Below, in pieces: positions 22,701 to 35,127 of a stretch of 64,000 nucleotides of DNA. The stretch covers positions 39,718-103,717 of the forward strand of contig JAHLKH010000088.1 in NCBI GenBank assembly GCA_025526915.1. Direction: 5' to 3'. The translations under genes were made by a program, and so were the position numbers. Origin of the DNA: Entophlyctis helioformis. Taxonomy: Eukaryota; Chytridiomycota; Chytridiomycetes; Chytridiales; Chytriomycetaceae. The notes beneath the pieces are model-generated. The model saw nothing but the letters and a program-made list of their open reading frames with translations. It was not told where the DNA came from and made no database searches. Each line of letters opens with the position of its first letter. The stretch's first letter is position 1.

Positions 22701-25700
22701 TGCGTTGCAAAGCGTGGCAGCTCAACAGTCTGACGCGCAAAAGCGTATCATTGCAGATCTGGCGAGCATTGACAAGACGGCATCGACGATCATCGGCATG
22801 CTGCAATCGCACGGCGTCGAAGCCTGTTCTACCGAGCATTCCATGGACGACGTACCAAGAATGGTCAGGGCATTGATTGACAGGCAGTCGGCAAATGCAA
22901 AGCCCGAAACACGCCAGGAGCCAGCAGCAACCCGCGATGTCCGCGATGCATCCAGCAGTGGACCCACCGACGTCCGCACACTTCTGATGCAAGCACAACT
23001 GCAAGACAAACAGCAGGAGGTTGAAAAACTACGTTCCGACCTCAAGCGCGTGACAGACGAACGCGATGTGTTTGAGCGCGAGGCGTTGCATCATCGCGAA
23101 TCGGTGACTGTGCGAGACAGCCAGATCAAGACACTCATGCGCCAGCTCAAAACAGCGTCCGAGTCGGCAAGGTCATCGTCGCCGTCTGTCGCCAATGTCC
23201 CGCTGCGCGTGTCTACTACGTCTGCCAGCGCAGGTAGTCTAGCAGGCGCCACAACCACACCGACATCAGCAGCCACACCTGCGTCTGCTTCCAACGCTGC
23301 CCACGACCGGCGAGCTTCACAGTCCATGTACCGTACACGCACGCTGAGCAGCGGCAGCATTGAGAGTGGCGTGAAGCGCTACGGCAGCCAGACGCCATCC
23401 CAATCGGCACCTCCGGCCGCTCGCAGCGTCTTTACGCTTCCAGAGGAAGATGCGGACGCAGCACCGGCCATCCGTCCGCAGATCATCAAGTTCTACGAGA
23501 ACGAGGTCAAGCTGCTCACGCTCCAGATCCAAGAAGAAAAGCGACTGCGGTCTATCCAGGAGGCCGAGCAGATGGGTGTCATTTCGCGTCTGACTGAGCT
23601 GCAAGGCAAGATCGCCGAGCTGGAAGCTGCTTGCGACCATGAAATGTCGGCCAGCACACAGCGCACAAAAGCACAGCTGGATGCGGCGGAGTCTGGCCAG
23701 ATGGAGCATGCGCGGCTGCAGAGCGACCTCGATGACGCAATCGCCCGCTCAAAGAAACTCGAAGCTGAAGTCGAGCAGTGCGAGTCTCAGATGGAAGCAC
23801 TCGACGACGAGTTGCAGCGGCAGGAGAAACACAACGCGGCGCTCGGCGACGAGCTCCAAGCCAAGCAAAAGTCACTCGATGCGGAGACGGCAAAGCGTCA
23901 CGAGCTTGAAGTGCTTTACGCGTCCAGTCTTGAAGAAAAAGCGGCAGCCGAGTTGAAGCTGGACAATATAGCGTCGCAGATGAGCGATCTGGTTGATGCT
24001 GTCGAGGCTGCAAAGGAGCAGATCATATCGCTCACTGCTCAACTCGACGAGAGCAGGCTGAGCGCCGAGGATCAAGCCGAGACTTTTGCGCAGCAGATTG
24101 CGACACTCGAATCGGAGAATGCCAGCCTCAAGAAGCAGCTGGCATCGTCGCACTCTGACTCAGAGACGCAGATTGCAAGTCTCAAGGCTCAGATTGCGCA
24201 GCTCGATAGCCACTCGGACACACTCGAGAACGAGATCGTGTCGCTGCAACAGGAGAATGATCGTCTGAAGGAAGCGATTGCTGCCAACACCACCAAGATC
24301 GGATCAGTTGATGGCGAGTTGCACACAGCCAAGCAGCAGGTTGCGACGCTCGAGTCGGAGAATGCCAGCCTCAAGAAACAGCTGGCATCATCGCAGTCTG
24401 ACGCCGAGACGCAGATTGCAAGTCTCAAGGCTCAGATCGCACAGCTCGACAGCCACTCGGACACACTCGAGAACGAGATCGTGTCGCTGCAACAGGAGAA
24501 TGATCGTCTGAAGGAAGCGATTGCCACCAACACCACCAAGATCGGATCAGTTGATGGCGAGTTGCACACAGCCAAGCAGCAGGTTGCGACGCTCGAGTCG
24601 GAGAATGCCAGCCTCAAGAAACAGCTGGCATCATCGCAGTCTGACGCCGAGACGCAGATTGCAAGTCTCAAGGCTCAGATCGCACAGCTCGACAGCCACT
24701 CGGACACACTCGAGAACGAGATCGTGTCGCTGCAACAGGAGAATGATCGTCTGAAGGAAGCGATTGCCACCAACACCACCAAGATCGGATCAGTTGATGG
24801 CGAGTTGCACACAGCCAAGCAGCAGGTTGCGACGCTCGAGTCGGAGAATGCCAGCCTCAAGAAACAGCTGGCATCATCGCAGTCTGACGCCGAGACGCAG
24901 ATTGCAAGTCTCAAGGCTCAGATCGCACAGCTCGATAGCCATTCGGACACGCTCGAGAACGAGATCGTGTCGCTGCAACAGGAGAATGATCGTCTGAAGG
25001 AAGCGATTGCCACCAACACCACCAAGATCGGATCAGTTGATGGCGAGTTGCGAATGGCAGCCCAAGAGATTGCGACGCTCAAGATCGAGATTGCCGAGAC
25101 GGAATCCCATTCAAAGGAGCTCAAGACAGAGGTTGTCATGCTGCAGCAAGAAAACGACGAGCTCAACAAAATGTACGACGTCGCAGGCACCCAACTGCGG
25201 CATGTAAAGGACGAATGCGCAATGCAGGTTGCAGAGCTTCGAGCGCAGATTGTGACGCTGGAAACCCACACGAGCAAGCTGGAAATGACCAAGACTCGGC
25301 TCGAGAAAGAGAGAGAGCGACTCAGCCACGCCCTGGATGTCAACGAAGCCAAGATGGCCGCAGCAAACGCCGAGCTGCAGGCGGCAAAACAGCAGATTGA
25401 GGAGATGCGCGTTCGGATGCACGAGCTGGACAACAAGCTCGAGTCCGACCAGGCCGAGTACAGTCTTTTGCAGCTCAAGCTGGCAGACAAGGAGCGTCGG
25501 TTGGCATCTGCGCTCGAGTCTATTGAAGCCTCCAGTCTTGCGCTGGCGGATCGCGAGCGAATGTACAAGCAGCAGCTCGAGTCGGCCCAGCGAGAGCTCA
25601 CCGAGGAGATTGGCAAGGCGTCCGAGGCGAGACGGCACGCAGACAAGCTGGAAGCACTCGAAGCGACATGGAGAGAGGAGTGCGAGAAGATGGCAAGCGT

Positions 25701-28700
25701 TGAGGCGTCCAACAGGGCTTTGAGGAAGCAGATTGCCGATGCCGAGTCTCAGCTGGAAGCCATGACTGCCAAGTATGGTCAGGCCGCGGCAACTTTCAAG
25801 CAGCAGTCCAAGGCCGACAAGTCTGAAAGAGACACTCTCCAGCAGGAGTTGGACCGGCTGCAGACCGAGGCTCAAGACAAGCAGACTCTCATTGCAAGTC
25901 TGACCCAATCCAAGTCGCGTCTGGAGACGGAAAAGGCAGACCTGGAGCGGCAAGCGGCTGCCGCACAAGAGCTCGCGGCATCTCTCGAATCGCGCAGCAG
26001 CAGCTTGAGCGAGGCAGCCAAGAGTACGATTGAGATGCTCGAGTCGATTGCCTTTTCATTCACCGAAGCCGAATCGTCTTGCATCGCCGCCCTTCATGAG
26101 CGGCAGATTCCCAAGCACATTCCCATCAGTGCCACAGACACATCGGCAGGGGCGCTGGCGTCTGCGTTTGCATCAGGCAAGAGCGTGTTCAGCAAAGCCA
26201 GCCAAGATCTGCAAGATCGCATCGCAGACCTTGTTGGCGACTGCCGCGGAAGCCTTTCGTCGCTTGCCGTCCTCATTGCAGAGACATCCAAGGGCAATCT
26301 CCGTTCTGACCACGCGCTCTTGGAAGCCATGCGCGCATTGCTGGGCACTGTGCGCCAGCATTTTATAGAAACAACTGGCGTGGTGACGACGATTGGGGAC
26401 TACTCCAAGGCGCTAGTGTCTCTGTCGATGCGCCACATGGATTCGGTGGCCGATGTTATCCACACGACCCACACTCGTATGCAGAGCCAGGCCGCTAAAA
26501 CGGCAGATGAGCTGCAGCAAAAGATGGCCAAGTTGCAAGCCGAGCACCACAAGCAGCAGCAGAAGTTGGAGCAGCAGACTCTGCAGCTGCAGCAGCTTCA
26601 CAAGGACAAGGGTCTTGCGGCCAAGAAGCCGCACGACACGCTGCCACCAAAGTCGAAGCGGGATGATAACGCCACGTCGCCTGTGACGTCTCAGCGTTCG
26701 GTTGGGCACCTGGCCAGCAAGCCCGCTGTGCCAAGCAAGCTCGCTCTGCATTCATCTGGGCCAGCCGACATTGGCGAAGAGCAGGAGAGCCAAAGCAGCA
26801 TGAGCGATCAGCGCAACAAGCACAGCAGGAGCATCAGCAGTGGATCATCCGAAGAGATCACCGAGCAGATGAAACTCGTGCGAGAGCGGATCGAAGAGCT
26901 CGAAAGTGCTGTTGTGGACCGCGATCGCGCATTGCAACTCCAGAAGCAGACACTGGCCGAGCTGGAAGAGTTTAGCAAAGATGTCGAGTTCAAGCTGTCT
27001 CAGTCGATGGACGAGACCCTGAGTGCCAAGACTCTCGTCGCCGATCTGCAAGAAGCGGTCGGCCAACTCAAGAGCATCAGAAAAGAGCAGGATGCCGCAA
27101 TAGAGTCGCTCACTGCTCAGACGGAGACGCTTCGTGCCCGCCATGAGCAGCTGGAGGGCGAGTTGAAGCGAGCCCATGCGACCCAGGCCCAACTGCAGCA
27201 GCAACTGGCTAGTTCACGGCGAGAGGTCCAAGACGCGCAGGGCCAGCTGATTCAGTGGCAGGTCGAGTCGACAGATCGCGCTCATCAGCAGACACTCGAG
27301 GCTGAGCAGAACGCGCAGCAGATGATCGCCAAGGCTCGGAAACAGGCACAGGAGAAGGCAGCAGTGCAGATTGAGCTGATACGCCAGCAAGAACAGGATC
27401 TGATGCAGGAGGAGGTGAAGCGTGTAGAACAGCAAGCAAACGCGCGCATCCAGACAACCAAGCAGCAGCTTCAGAAGCAGATGGACGAGCTCACGGCGCA
27501 GCACGAAGTAACAACAGCAGCATTGGAGTCGCGTCTGGCGGTGCTCGTGGCTGATAATCGGCGGCTGTCTGACCTGGCCATGTGCGAGCTGCCTCTTTCG
27601 ACACCGGCGCCTGCAACAGCCGCTCTTCACACGTCCATGGCGGCCTCTGCAACGGAGCCATCGCACACTGCTCCGCATGCATCCGATCCATTCAACCATT
27701 TGTTCACACCTGAACAGATTGCCGACCGCACTGATGGATTCCGCCGGGCAATCAATACTCTCAAGGCCGAGCATCGCCATGCCCTACAACAACGAGAGTA
27801 TGCCATGGACAGCCTTCGGCAAGAGCTCCAGGCCGAGCGAGACGCCATGTCAGCGCAGCGCGACCGGCACGCACAAGAGACTCGCGATGCGACACGAAAG
27901 CTCGAGCAAGCTGCAAGGCTGCATGCAGAAAAGGTATCGGCGATGGAGTCTCTCGTCATCAAGAACGAGCACGAGGCCGAATCGTTGCGGTCACAAGTTT
28001 CTGAGCTGGCGAGGCAGGTTAGGGTGCTTGAAGCCAAACTGCAGTCCAAGGACGTGAGCCTGAAGCAGCTTTCAGCCGAGAATGCGGCACTCCGCGACGA
28101 GCACGTGCACATGGAAACATCTCACTTGGCACTGCAGAAGGATGCACAGACAGCGACACTCGAGCGCGACCGGATTCAGCGCGAGGTGGTTTCGCTTGGG
28201 CGGCACAACCAGATGCTGGCTGATCAGGTCGCTGCGCTTGAGCAGGAGGCATCCAAGGCAGCATACATCCTGCAGGGCCGCCCTGGATCGCCAACACGGC
28301 CAGCGGATCATGTGCATGGGCATGGCACTTGGACATCAGCAGCATCGATGCCGACCAGCGGTGCCGGTGGCAGCCCGAGCCTGGAGATGGCGCATGCCAA
28401 GATCAAGATTCTCGAGACACTGGTGCGCGACGAGCGAGAGCGACGACAGACTCTCGAAGTCGAGTCGCGCGCCGTGATCCAAGAGTACGAAGTCGCCGTG
28501 GAGAGGCACCGAGTCGAGTGCCGCCAGCTCGAAGAAGAGATGTCTGCGATGCGATACAGTGCCCGCGAGCTGGACCGACGCTTTGACGCGGCGCGTGTCC
28601 AGGAAGCCCGCGATGCGAACCGGATCGGCGAGCTCGAGGACGAGATGGAGCGACTGCGCAAGGCGTTCCGCGCGTCGCAGAAGAAGGTGGCTGTGCTGCG

Positions 28701-28911
28701 AGAGCGGTACGAGAAGGTGCTGGAGCGCAAGGTGGCGCACATTGCGCACGAGTATGACATGCAGATGCAGGAGCGCGGACAGCTGGACCAGTTCAGGCTC
28801 AAGAACGAAGAGGCGCTCAAGACTGCGTACGAGAAGCAGATCGCGGTTCTCTGCGACGAAGTGTTTTGTCTGCGGCGCGAGCTGGCGAGCCTGAGTGCCA
28901 TTCGGGGCTGA
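19721..28911 (+). CDS. Giant ankyrin-repeat / coiled-coil protein (~2,992 aa)
   Basis: Four exons, 19721-20614, 20678-20851, 20923-21029 and 21108-28911, sum to 2,993 codons. The third intron (21030-21107) is read as GC-AG because only that donor gives an open join (IAQ-M-TPLHYAA). Residues ~1-210 are Ser-rich. Residues ~215-430 hold about six ankyrin repeats, for example HGITPLQMAAERGQLDAVRF, GRTALHYAIAANRMDVMLAL and TPLHYAAKKGLTAVAISLIS. A disordered Ser/Ala region follows. From ~residue 960 to the end the protein is almost entirely coiled coil, including four tandem copies of an 81-residue unit. The architecture suggests a long scaffold or tether (cytoskeletal, centrosomal or Golgi-like), but I recognise no defining family motif and no membrane anchor. 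Confidence 0.85.
21030..21107 (+). other. Probable GC-AG intron in the ankyrin/coiled-coil gene
   Basis: The donor reads GCGAGT and the acceptor CGCCAG. The nearby GT (GTATCT at 21033) would give a phase-0 exon end that cannot join the ankyrin codons TPLHYAAKKG in frame, whereas the GC donor gives a phase-2 join that keeps the whole 2,993-codon frame open. Confidence 0.6.
24097..25068 (+). repeat. 243-bp in-frame tandem repeat (4 copies) in coiled-coil coding sequence
   Basis: Four direct copies with a period of exactly 243 bp (81 codons) start near 24097, 24340, 24583 and 24826. Each encodes a unit beginning VATLESENASLKKQLASS and ending KIGSVDGELHTAK. The middle copies differ at only a few bases; the first copy and the end of the last are more diverged. 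The 81-residue period suits a coiled-coil register. Such similarity at DNA level points to recent duplication or gene conversion, and the region is also at risk of assembly collapse. Confidence 0.95.
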
Positions 28912-28957
28912 GCTGTGTTTCGTGAACGTGGCCAATGAATTTGCCCGCATTGCGAAG

Positions 28958-31900
28958 ATGATCCGTCGCGGTCGTTCCGCCCAAGCAGCAGCGGCTTTCG
29001 ACAGGCGAGCGAGTGCCGGTGGTGCAGGTGGTGCAGGTGCAGGTGCAAAGCGCCGCCACGGCAGACTGCTGCAGACGGCCGCAGGCGTGTGCGCTGTGCT
29101 GTGTCTGTGCGTGTGCGTGTGCCTGGCCTCTCTGCCCCTTGCATCGGCCGCGCAGGCCGGTCGGCGAAGCATGTCGGGCGGCAGCCAGCACGGCGGCTCA
29201 GTTGCTGCACCAACAAAGCTCCGAGAAGCAGCGCCGAGCCACCGCGGAGCTGCAGACGCCAGCACCGGGGCAGCGGCGCACACTGGCGCCTTTCTGCCCT
29301 CTGCGGGCGGCAGCCAGGCCAGCCAGCAGCAACAGCAGACGCAGCCGACGCAGCAGAAGAAGCCGCCTCAGGCATGGACAACCGACGACCTCTACCGGCA
29401 GCGCATGCAGGTTCTCACGGCGTCGCCCCCGCCGGACCAGTGCCCGCCGTGCTTCGATTGCCACTTGTCCATGTACCCTTGCTTAAACTTTGGAAACTGC
29501 TCGGATGTGACGGGCAAGTGCAACTGCCCGGCCGGCTTTGGCAGCAACGACTGCGCTCAGCCCCGTAAGTCCATGCTCCCGTGCTCCCAAACGAACCCTT
29601 GCGCTTGTCGCCAGACGGACAGTCGGTCACCTCGACTGACACTGGATCGGAAATACGCTTTGTGGCGGATGCACCGATCGAACTCGCCGGCAGTCTGTGG
29701 CCATCTGGGGCAAGCGGATCGTCCAGTGCGCGAGCCAGAGGGCAAGTGCGAGTGTCCTGGAGGCTGGGACGGCATCAACTGCAATGGTATGGCGCTTCTC
29801 GTATCTGCCAATGAGCCCTGATGTGATATCATCTGACCAATACTTGTGATCATCAAGTTTGTTCCGCGGACAGTGTCTGCGACGCCCTTGTTCCAGGCGG
29901 CCAGAACGGCACTTGCTACAACAGCATGAATCCCGTCAACACCAACCATGTTCTGTGCGACGTTACCAGTAAGCGCCGTGGTTGCATGTGCGCATGTGCG
30001 ACTTTGGCGAGCGAGCCTGCCCCTGTCGCTCACTCTCTGGCTCTTTGCAGACAAGGCAATCGTGGACCAAACCAAGGATCGCCCGCCCAAGATCTCGCTC
30101 AGCTGCGACAAGTCAAAGGCTGGGTGCGAGTTCCAGTTCTGGGCCGGCAATCTCGAGAGCTTCTATTGCAAGATGAGCGAGTGCGCGTTTACCGAAAGTG
30201 CGTTTGCCCTCATGGCCCACACTTGATCGAGCGTGTTGCTCGATGGTCTCCACACGCTGACATTCGGTGTCTAGGCCATACTGCATCGTCCAACCACACG
30301 TCGTTCACTTGCCCGCACATGCAGTGCAAGTGCTATCCTGGCCGTCTGCTCTGTGAGCACGATCGCGTGGATTTCTCCGAATGGTTCAACGACCCAGAGG
30401 AAGGTCCCAACGGTCCTGGAACGTTTGAGTGTGACGAGTCAATGGACAACGGCAGAGTCAGCCGCACCTGCAAATTCACGGGTAATGCTGCCACTTGTCG
30501 CCTTGTTGTATCCACGCTCTGCTACTGCTCACACGCGACATATGGACCCCGAACAGAGCCACACATGAACGAAGTCATCGAGTCCTTCTTTGGAGATCCT
30601 TACATCACGCTGTCGTGTCCTCTTGCTGGAGAATGTCTGCACTACACGCAAGTGCCCGGATACGAGCGGCCGGCGTTTGACGCTGGATTCTCGCCCCTCG
30701 TGATTGCACTCATGTCCGTCGGCGGTGTCGGTCTCATCCTCATCGTGCTCTTTGGCTTGGTCTGGCTGCAGCGAAAATCTGATCATGCCCAAGGCGGCTA
30801 TGTCCAGCTGGACACGGAGGAGTCTCAAACTGGCCGCGACCAGCGCGAAACTCTGATGGCAGACCATCTTCCATGCACCATCATGTTCCGAGATCTGAGC
30901 TACATGATCGAGACGGACAGGCTGATCCCCAACCCTTCGCGAAACCAGCGGCCCCAGCCAGCAAACGGTGATGCAAACGGACGCACAGCAGCCCCACCTG
31001 GCAGCGATGGTGCGAACGGAAACCTGTCTGACACGGCCCATCACTCGGACAGCGAAGCCATTGACCTGAGCCGCCAGGCCAGCACGGAGCTACCTGTTTC
31101 GGCAGGGCCGTCTTCTGGCCGGATGCGCAAGCAGAAAATGGTCGTGCTGGAAGGCGTGCAGGGCATGGTCGCTCCTGGCCAAGTGATGGCCATCATGGGC
31201 GGATCAGGTGCTGGAAAGACGACGTTCCTTGACATTCTGGCGCGCAAGAACAAGCGGGGCATCGTGTCAGGCGACATTCTTGTCAACGGCCGTTTCATGG
31301 ACAACCAGGAGTACCGTTCCATCATTGGGTATGCTGCATCTGCTTTTCTGATCTGCGTCAGCCATCCAACTGATATCGCTCATCTCGTGTGGCATGTAGT
31401 TATGTCGACCAAGAGGACACGCTCATGGACACGCTCACAGTCTATGAGACGATCTTGTATTCTGCATTGCTCCGTCTCCCCAAGACCATGCCGTACGACG
31501 CCAAAGTCAAGCGCGTGGAAGAGACGATGCTCGAGCTTGACATTCTGCCGATTGCCAACAGAAGGATCGGTAGCTCTGGAAAGCGCGGCATCTCTGGCGG
31601 CGAGAAGCGTCGCGTGTCGATTGCCTGCGAGCTTGTCACGAGCCCCAGCATTCTGTTCCTTGACGAGCCAACGTCTGGCCTGGACACCTACAACGCGTAC
31701 AATGTGATTGAGTCGCTGGTCGCGCTTGCACGCAACTACCAGCGCACGGTGATTTTCACGATCCACCAGCCGCGCTCGAACATCTATGCTCTCTTTGATC
31801 AGCTTGTTCTGCTCTCCAAGGGCAGAGTGGCGTATTCTGGCCCTGCGCAGGACGCCGTGATTGAGCACTTTGCGCAGCTTGGATTCGAGTGTCCGCTTGG

Positions 31901-33807
31901 ATTCAACATTGCCGACTATCTAGGTAAGCTTGGTTCACAAGCATGTCTGCCTTGCTTGCCATTGCTCTGGCCGTTACTGACACTGCTGCTCCGCGTATAT
32001 CTTGGACAGTCGATCTGACCATGCATGTCAGCAGCACGGGCCAGCCGAATGATGCAGATGCAGACCAGGCAGCCAGCGCGACGAGTGCAATTGCATCAAG
32101 CCAGGCAACACCGCTGCTGTCGACTCTTAGTGAGCAGTTTACATCGCCAGAGTTTTCAGGAGCACCGGCGAGCCCTGTCAACCGTCGCCGCTCAGCCATC
32201 CGCGCCTTGCAGGAAGATCAGCTGTTTTCACGCAAGCCGCATGCCGATGGCCACTCGCCGCACCGACCCAGATCGACGACAGGCGATGGACTGGCAAACG
32301 ACAGCAGCTCGACTGCGAACGGAATTACCTTGCGCGTTCCACAGGCCGCCGCTGATGGCATTCGGAGAGTCCGACCTGCTGGGGCAGCTGGCGATGAGTT
32401 GTCTTCCGGCCAGCCAGGCGTCAGCCGTGCAGGTGCCATTTCGGCGCGTCGCGAGCAAAACCGCAACGCGCCTGATCCGTTTGCGGCAGTCGTTCGGCCG
32501 CAGATGAGCGAACAGCTGTCGCAGCTCATCCAGGCATACACAGAGTCGTCTGTGGGCACATCCATCCGACAGCAGGTCGCTCAGACGATTGCAGCTGCCT
32601 ATCCGGCCGGCGCTCCACGAAGCTCGTATCTGCGCGGCTCGACAGGCCACTCTGCTGCTGCCTCGCTCTCCAACATTTCGATGCGATTAGCTGGTACATC
32701 GGTATCCGACATGGCGAATCGTATGGGTGATGCTGCCTCGAACTTTTTCGGATACAGCCAGTCGCCGGCGCAGCGAGCGCGAATCTCTGGCTGGTCGCAG
32801 TTTATGATCCTGTCAGGGCGGACGTTCAAGAACCTGTACCGCAACCCGGACTTGCTCCGCACACAGTACCTGCTGAGCGTGGTGGTCGCACTCATTTGCG
32901 GGTTCCTGTACTGGAAGGTGGACGACACGCTCGCTGGGTTCCAGAACCGGCTCGGCATCATGTTCTTTATCTGCTCGGTGTTTGGGTTCGCGTGTCTCAG
33001 CTCGATGCATGTGTTTGCGACCGAGCGCCTCATTTTTGTGCGCGAGCGTGCCAACCGGTACTATTCGCCCATCACGTACTTTATCCCCAAGGTGCGTGGC
33101 TGCTCCGTCCATAGAGAATGGGATGACTGTGGTGGGAGGCGGGGCAGACAAGGCTGGCTGTGCTGACATGCTCTGGCTGGTGACGATCGAGTAGATCCTG
33201 TTTGATGTTGTGCCCATGCGCGTTGTGCCGCCGCTCATTCTGGGCTTGATCTGCTACCACATGATTGGCCTGCGGTCCGAGGTGACGCTGTTCTTGCGGT
33301 TCCTGCTTGTGCTCGTGCTCTTCAACATGACGGCGGCGTCCGTCTGCCTTGCAATCAGCATCATCTTCAAGGACATGGGTGTGGCGTCGCTTGTGGCGAC
33401 CCTTGTGATGCTGTTTGAGATGCTGTTTGGCGGGCTGCTTCTCAACAAGTCGTCGATTCCGCCGGCGTTCCAGTGGCTGCAGCGGCTCAGTTTCTTCAAC
33501 TATGCGTTTGAGGCGCTTGTCGTCAACGAGGTCAATGGACTCACGCTTGTGGAGAAGAAGTTTGGGCTCAATATTGATGTACGTTGGTTGCCCTGCTTGT
33601 ACTGGCTTGCGTCTGGCTGTGTGGATACTGGAGCTCATACTGATGCACGGCTGGTGGTGACAGGTGCCGGGCAGTCTGGTGCTGCAAGAGTTTGGACTGA
33701 ATGCGCTCGCGTACTGGGACGACGTCAAGCTGCTCTGCATCATGACGTCTGTGTCTTTTGGCGTCGCGTTCCTCTGGCTGCAGTTCATTGTCAAGGAGCG
33801 TCGCTGA
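28958..33807 (+). CDS. ABCG-family half-transporter with EGF-like ectodomain (Adp1-type)
   Basis: Ten exons: 28958-29564, 29694-29786, 29858-29968, 30051-30197, 30275-30481, 30575-31328, 31400-31923, 32010-33091, 33195-33578 and 33664-33807. They sum to 1,351 codons. A cleavable signal sequence (hydrophobic residues ~30-55) precedes a Cys-rich ectodomain with EGF-like modules ([24 protein letters not shown]). The conserved [13 protein letters not shown] and [11 protein letters not shown] segments match yeast Adp1. One transmembrane segment (~[20 protein letters not shown]) leads to the cytosolic ATPase: Walker [10 protein letters not shown], signature [12 protein letters not shown], Walker [13 protein letters not shown]. 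After a long Ser/Ala-rich linker come about six C-terminal membrane segments, ending KERR. The substrate is unknown; Adp1-type proteins remain poorly defined. The start lies 46 bp after the preceding stop. Confidence 0.88.
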
Positions 33808-34601
33808 CGGCGGGATGGTGGGGAAGCGTCGACGAGCAATGTCCAAGCAAGGATCGAGCCAGGCCTGATGGGGATGGGCACAATACATATGATTGCACCT
33901 TGTTCACTCCGAGGCTGTGGCCGAGTGTGGTGGTGGCGTCCTGGCCAGCGTCGCGTGTGCCAGCGACTGCACCATGAGCGTGTTGGCATGGACGGCGTCA
34001 TGGCGCAGGGTATCGAGCGCAGCTTGGAGCGTGTCTGTCTGCAGCGGAGCTGTTAGCGGCGCTCGCACCAGACAGGCGGGGCATACTGCGAGACTTGCCT
34101 CGGTCTGGATGCCTGCAAGGATCGTGTTGCCTGCGTCTGTCTCTGCCACACGACGCAAGACACGACGCGAGACACGGCGTGAGACAGCGTGAGACAGCCA
34201 TGCGAGATACAACCGGATGCCAATGGCAAAGACGCACCACGCCGCGCCGTCGCCAGTGCCTCGCTGACGCTTGTCCACGCATGCATCTGGTCACCGTCCG
34301 ACGGCCCAGCCGATCGCACCAAGTGTCTCTCGCCAGCGGGTTCGGTCATTGCGTGTTCAGAGGCAAGGGGAAGGGGACGCAGTCGGACAGTCGAACAGTT
34401 GGACAATCGCTGATGAGCAGGAGTGGCAGGCCATAATGCAAGAAAGGCGAGTATGCAGTCTGCAAAAGAAAAGTGTATTGATAAGTAGTGCGGCGACGGG
34501 TCGAGTGCACGCCCATCGTGCACGGCGATACAATGTGGTGGATGATGGCAGTGGTGGACAACGACCAAGACAGCCTTTGGGCGACGGACCGCGAGATGCG
34601 A
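33808..34601. other. Convergent intergenic region
   Basis: 794 bp between the convergent stops of the ABCG and fumarase genes. It contains a cluster of imperfect gacacgacg/gagacagcg repeats at about 34144-34200. No RNA gene or conserved protein is recognisable on either strand; it probably holds both 3' UTRs. Confidence 0.55.
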
Positions 34602-35088
34602 TTAGAGCTTGGGGCCAATCATCTTCTCGGGACGCACGTACTCGTCAAACTGCGCGGGGGTGAGGAGGCCGAGGGACACGGTGGCCTCCTTGAGCGAGGT
34701 GCCCTCCTTGTGGGCCTTCTTGGCAGCCTTGGCGGCATTGTCGTAGCCGATGTAGGGGTTGAGGGCCGTCACGAGCATGAGGGACTCGTTGAGGAGCGAG
34801 GCGATGCGCTTCTCGTTGGCCTGGATGCCCACGACACAGTTCTTGGTGAACGAGACCGAGGCATCGGCAATGAGGCGCACGGACTGCAGGAGGTTGCGGA
34901 TGAGCACGGGCTTGAACACGTTGAGCTGGTTGGGGTTGCGTGCGCGTGTGTGTGCGCGTTAGTCGCGTTGTGCAGCACAAGCAGAGACGACGCGTTCAGC
35001 GTGCACAACGTACCTCAAAGTGGCCCTGGGCACCGGCAATGGTAATGGCAGTGTGGTTGCCCATAACCTGCGCGCAGACCATGGTCAT

Positions 35089-35127
<39 letters not shown>

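Noticed and set aside
21108..28911. Myosin or kinesin heavy chain identity for the giant coiled-coil protein
   Set aside because: No motor domain or P-loop is present; the N-terminal folded part is ankyrin repeats.
33808..34601. tRNA or other structured RNA gene between the ABCG and fumarase genes
   Set aside because: No A-box/B-box pair or cloverleaf-compatible arms were found by eye; the repeats at 34144-34200 are simple sequence.
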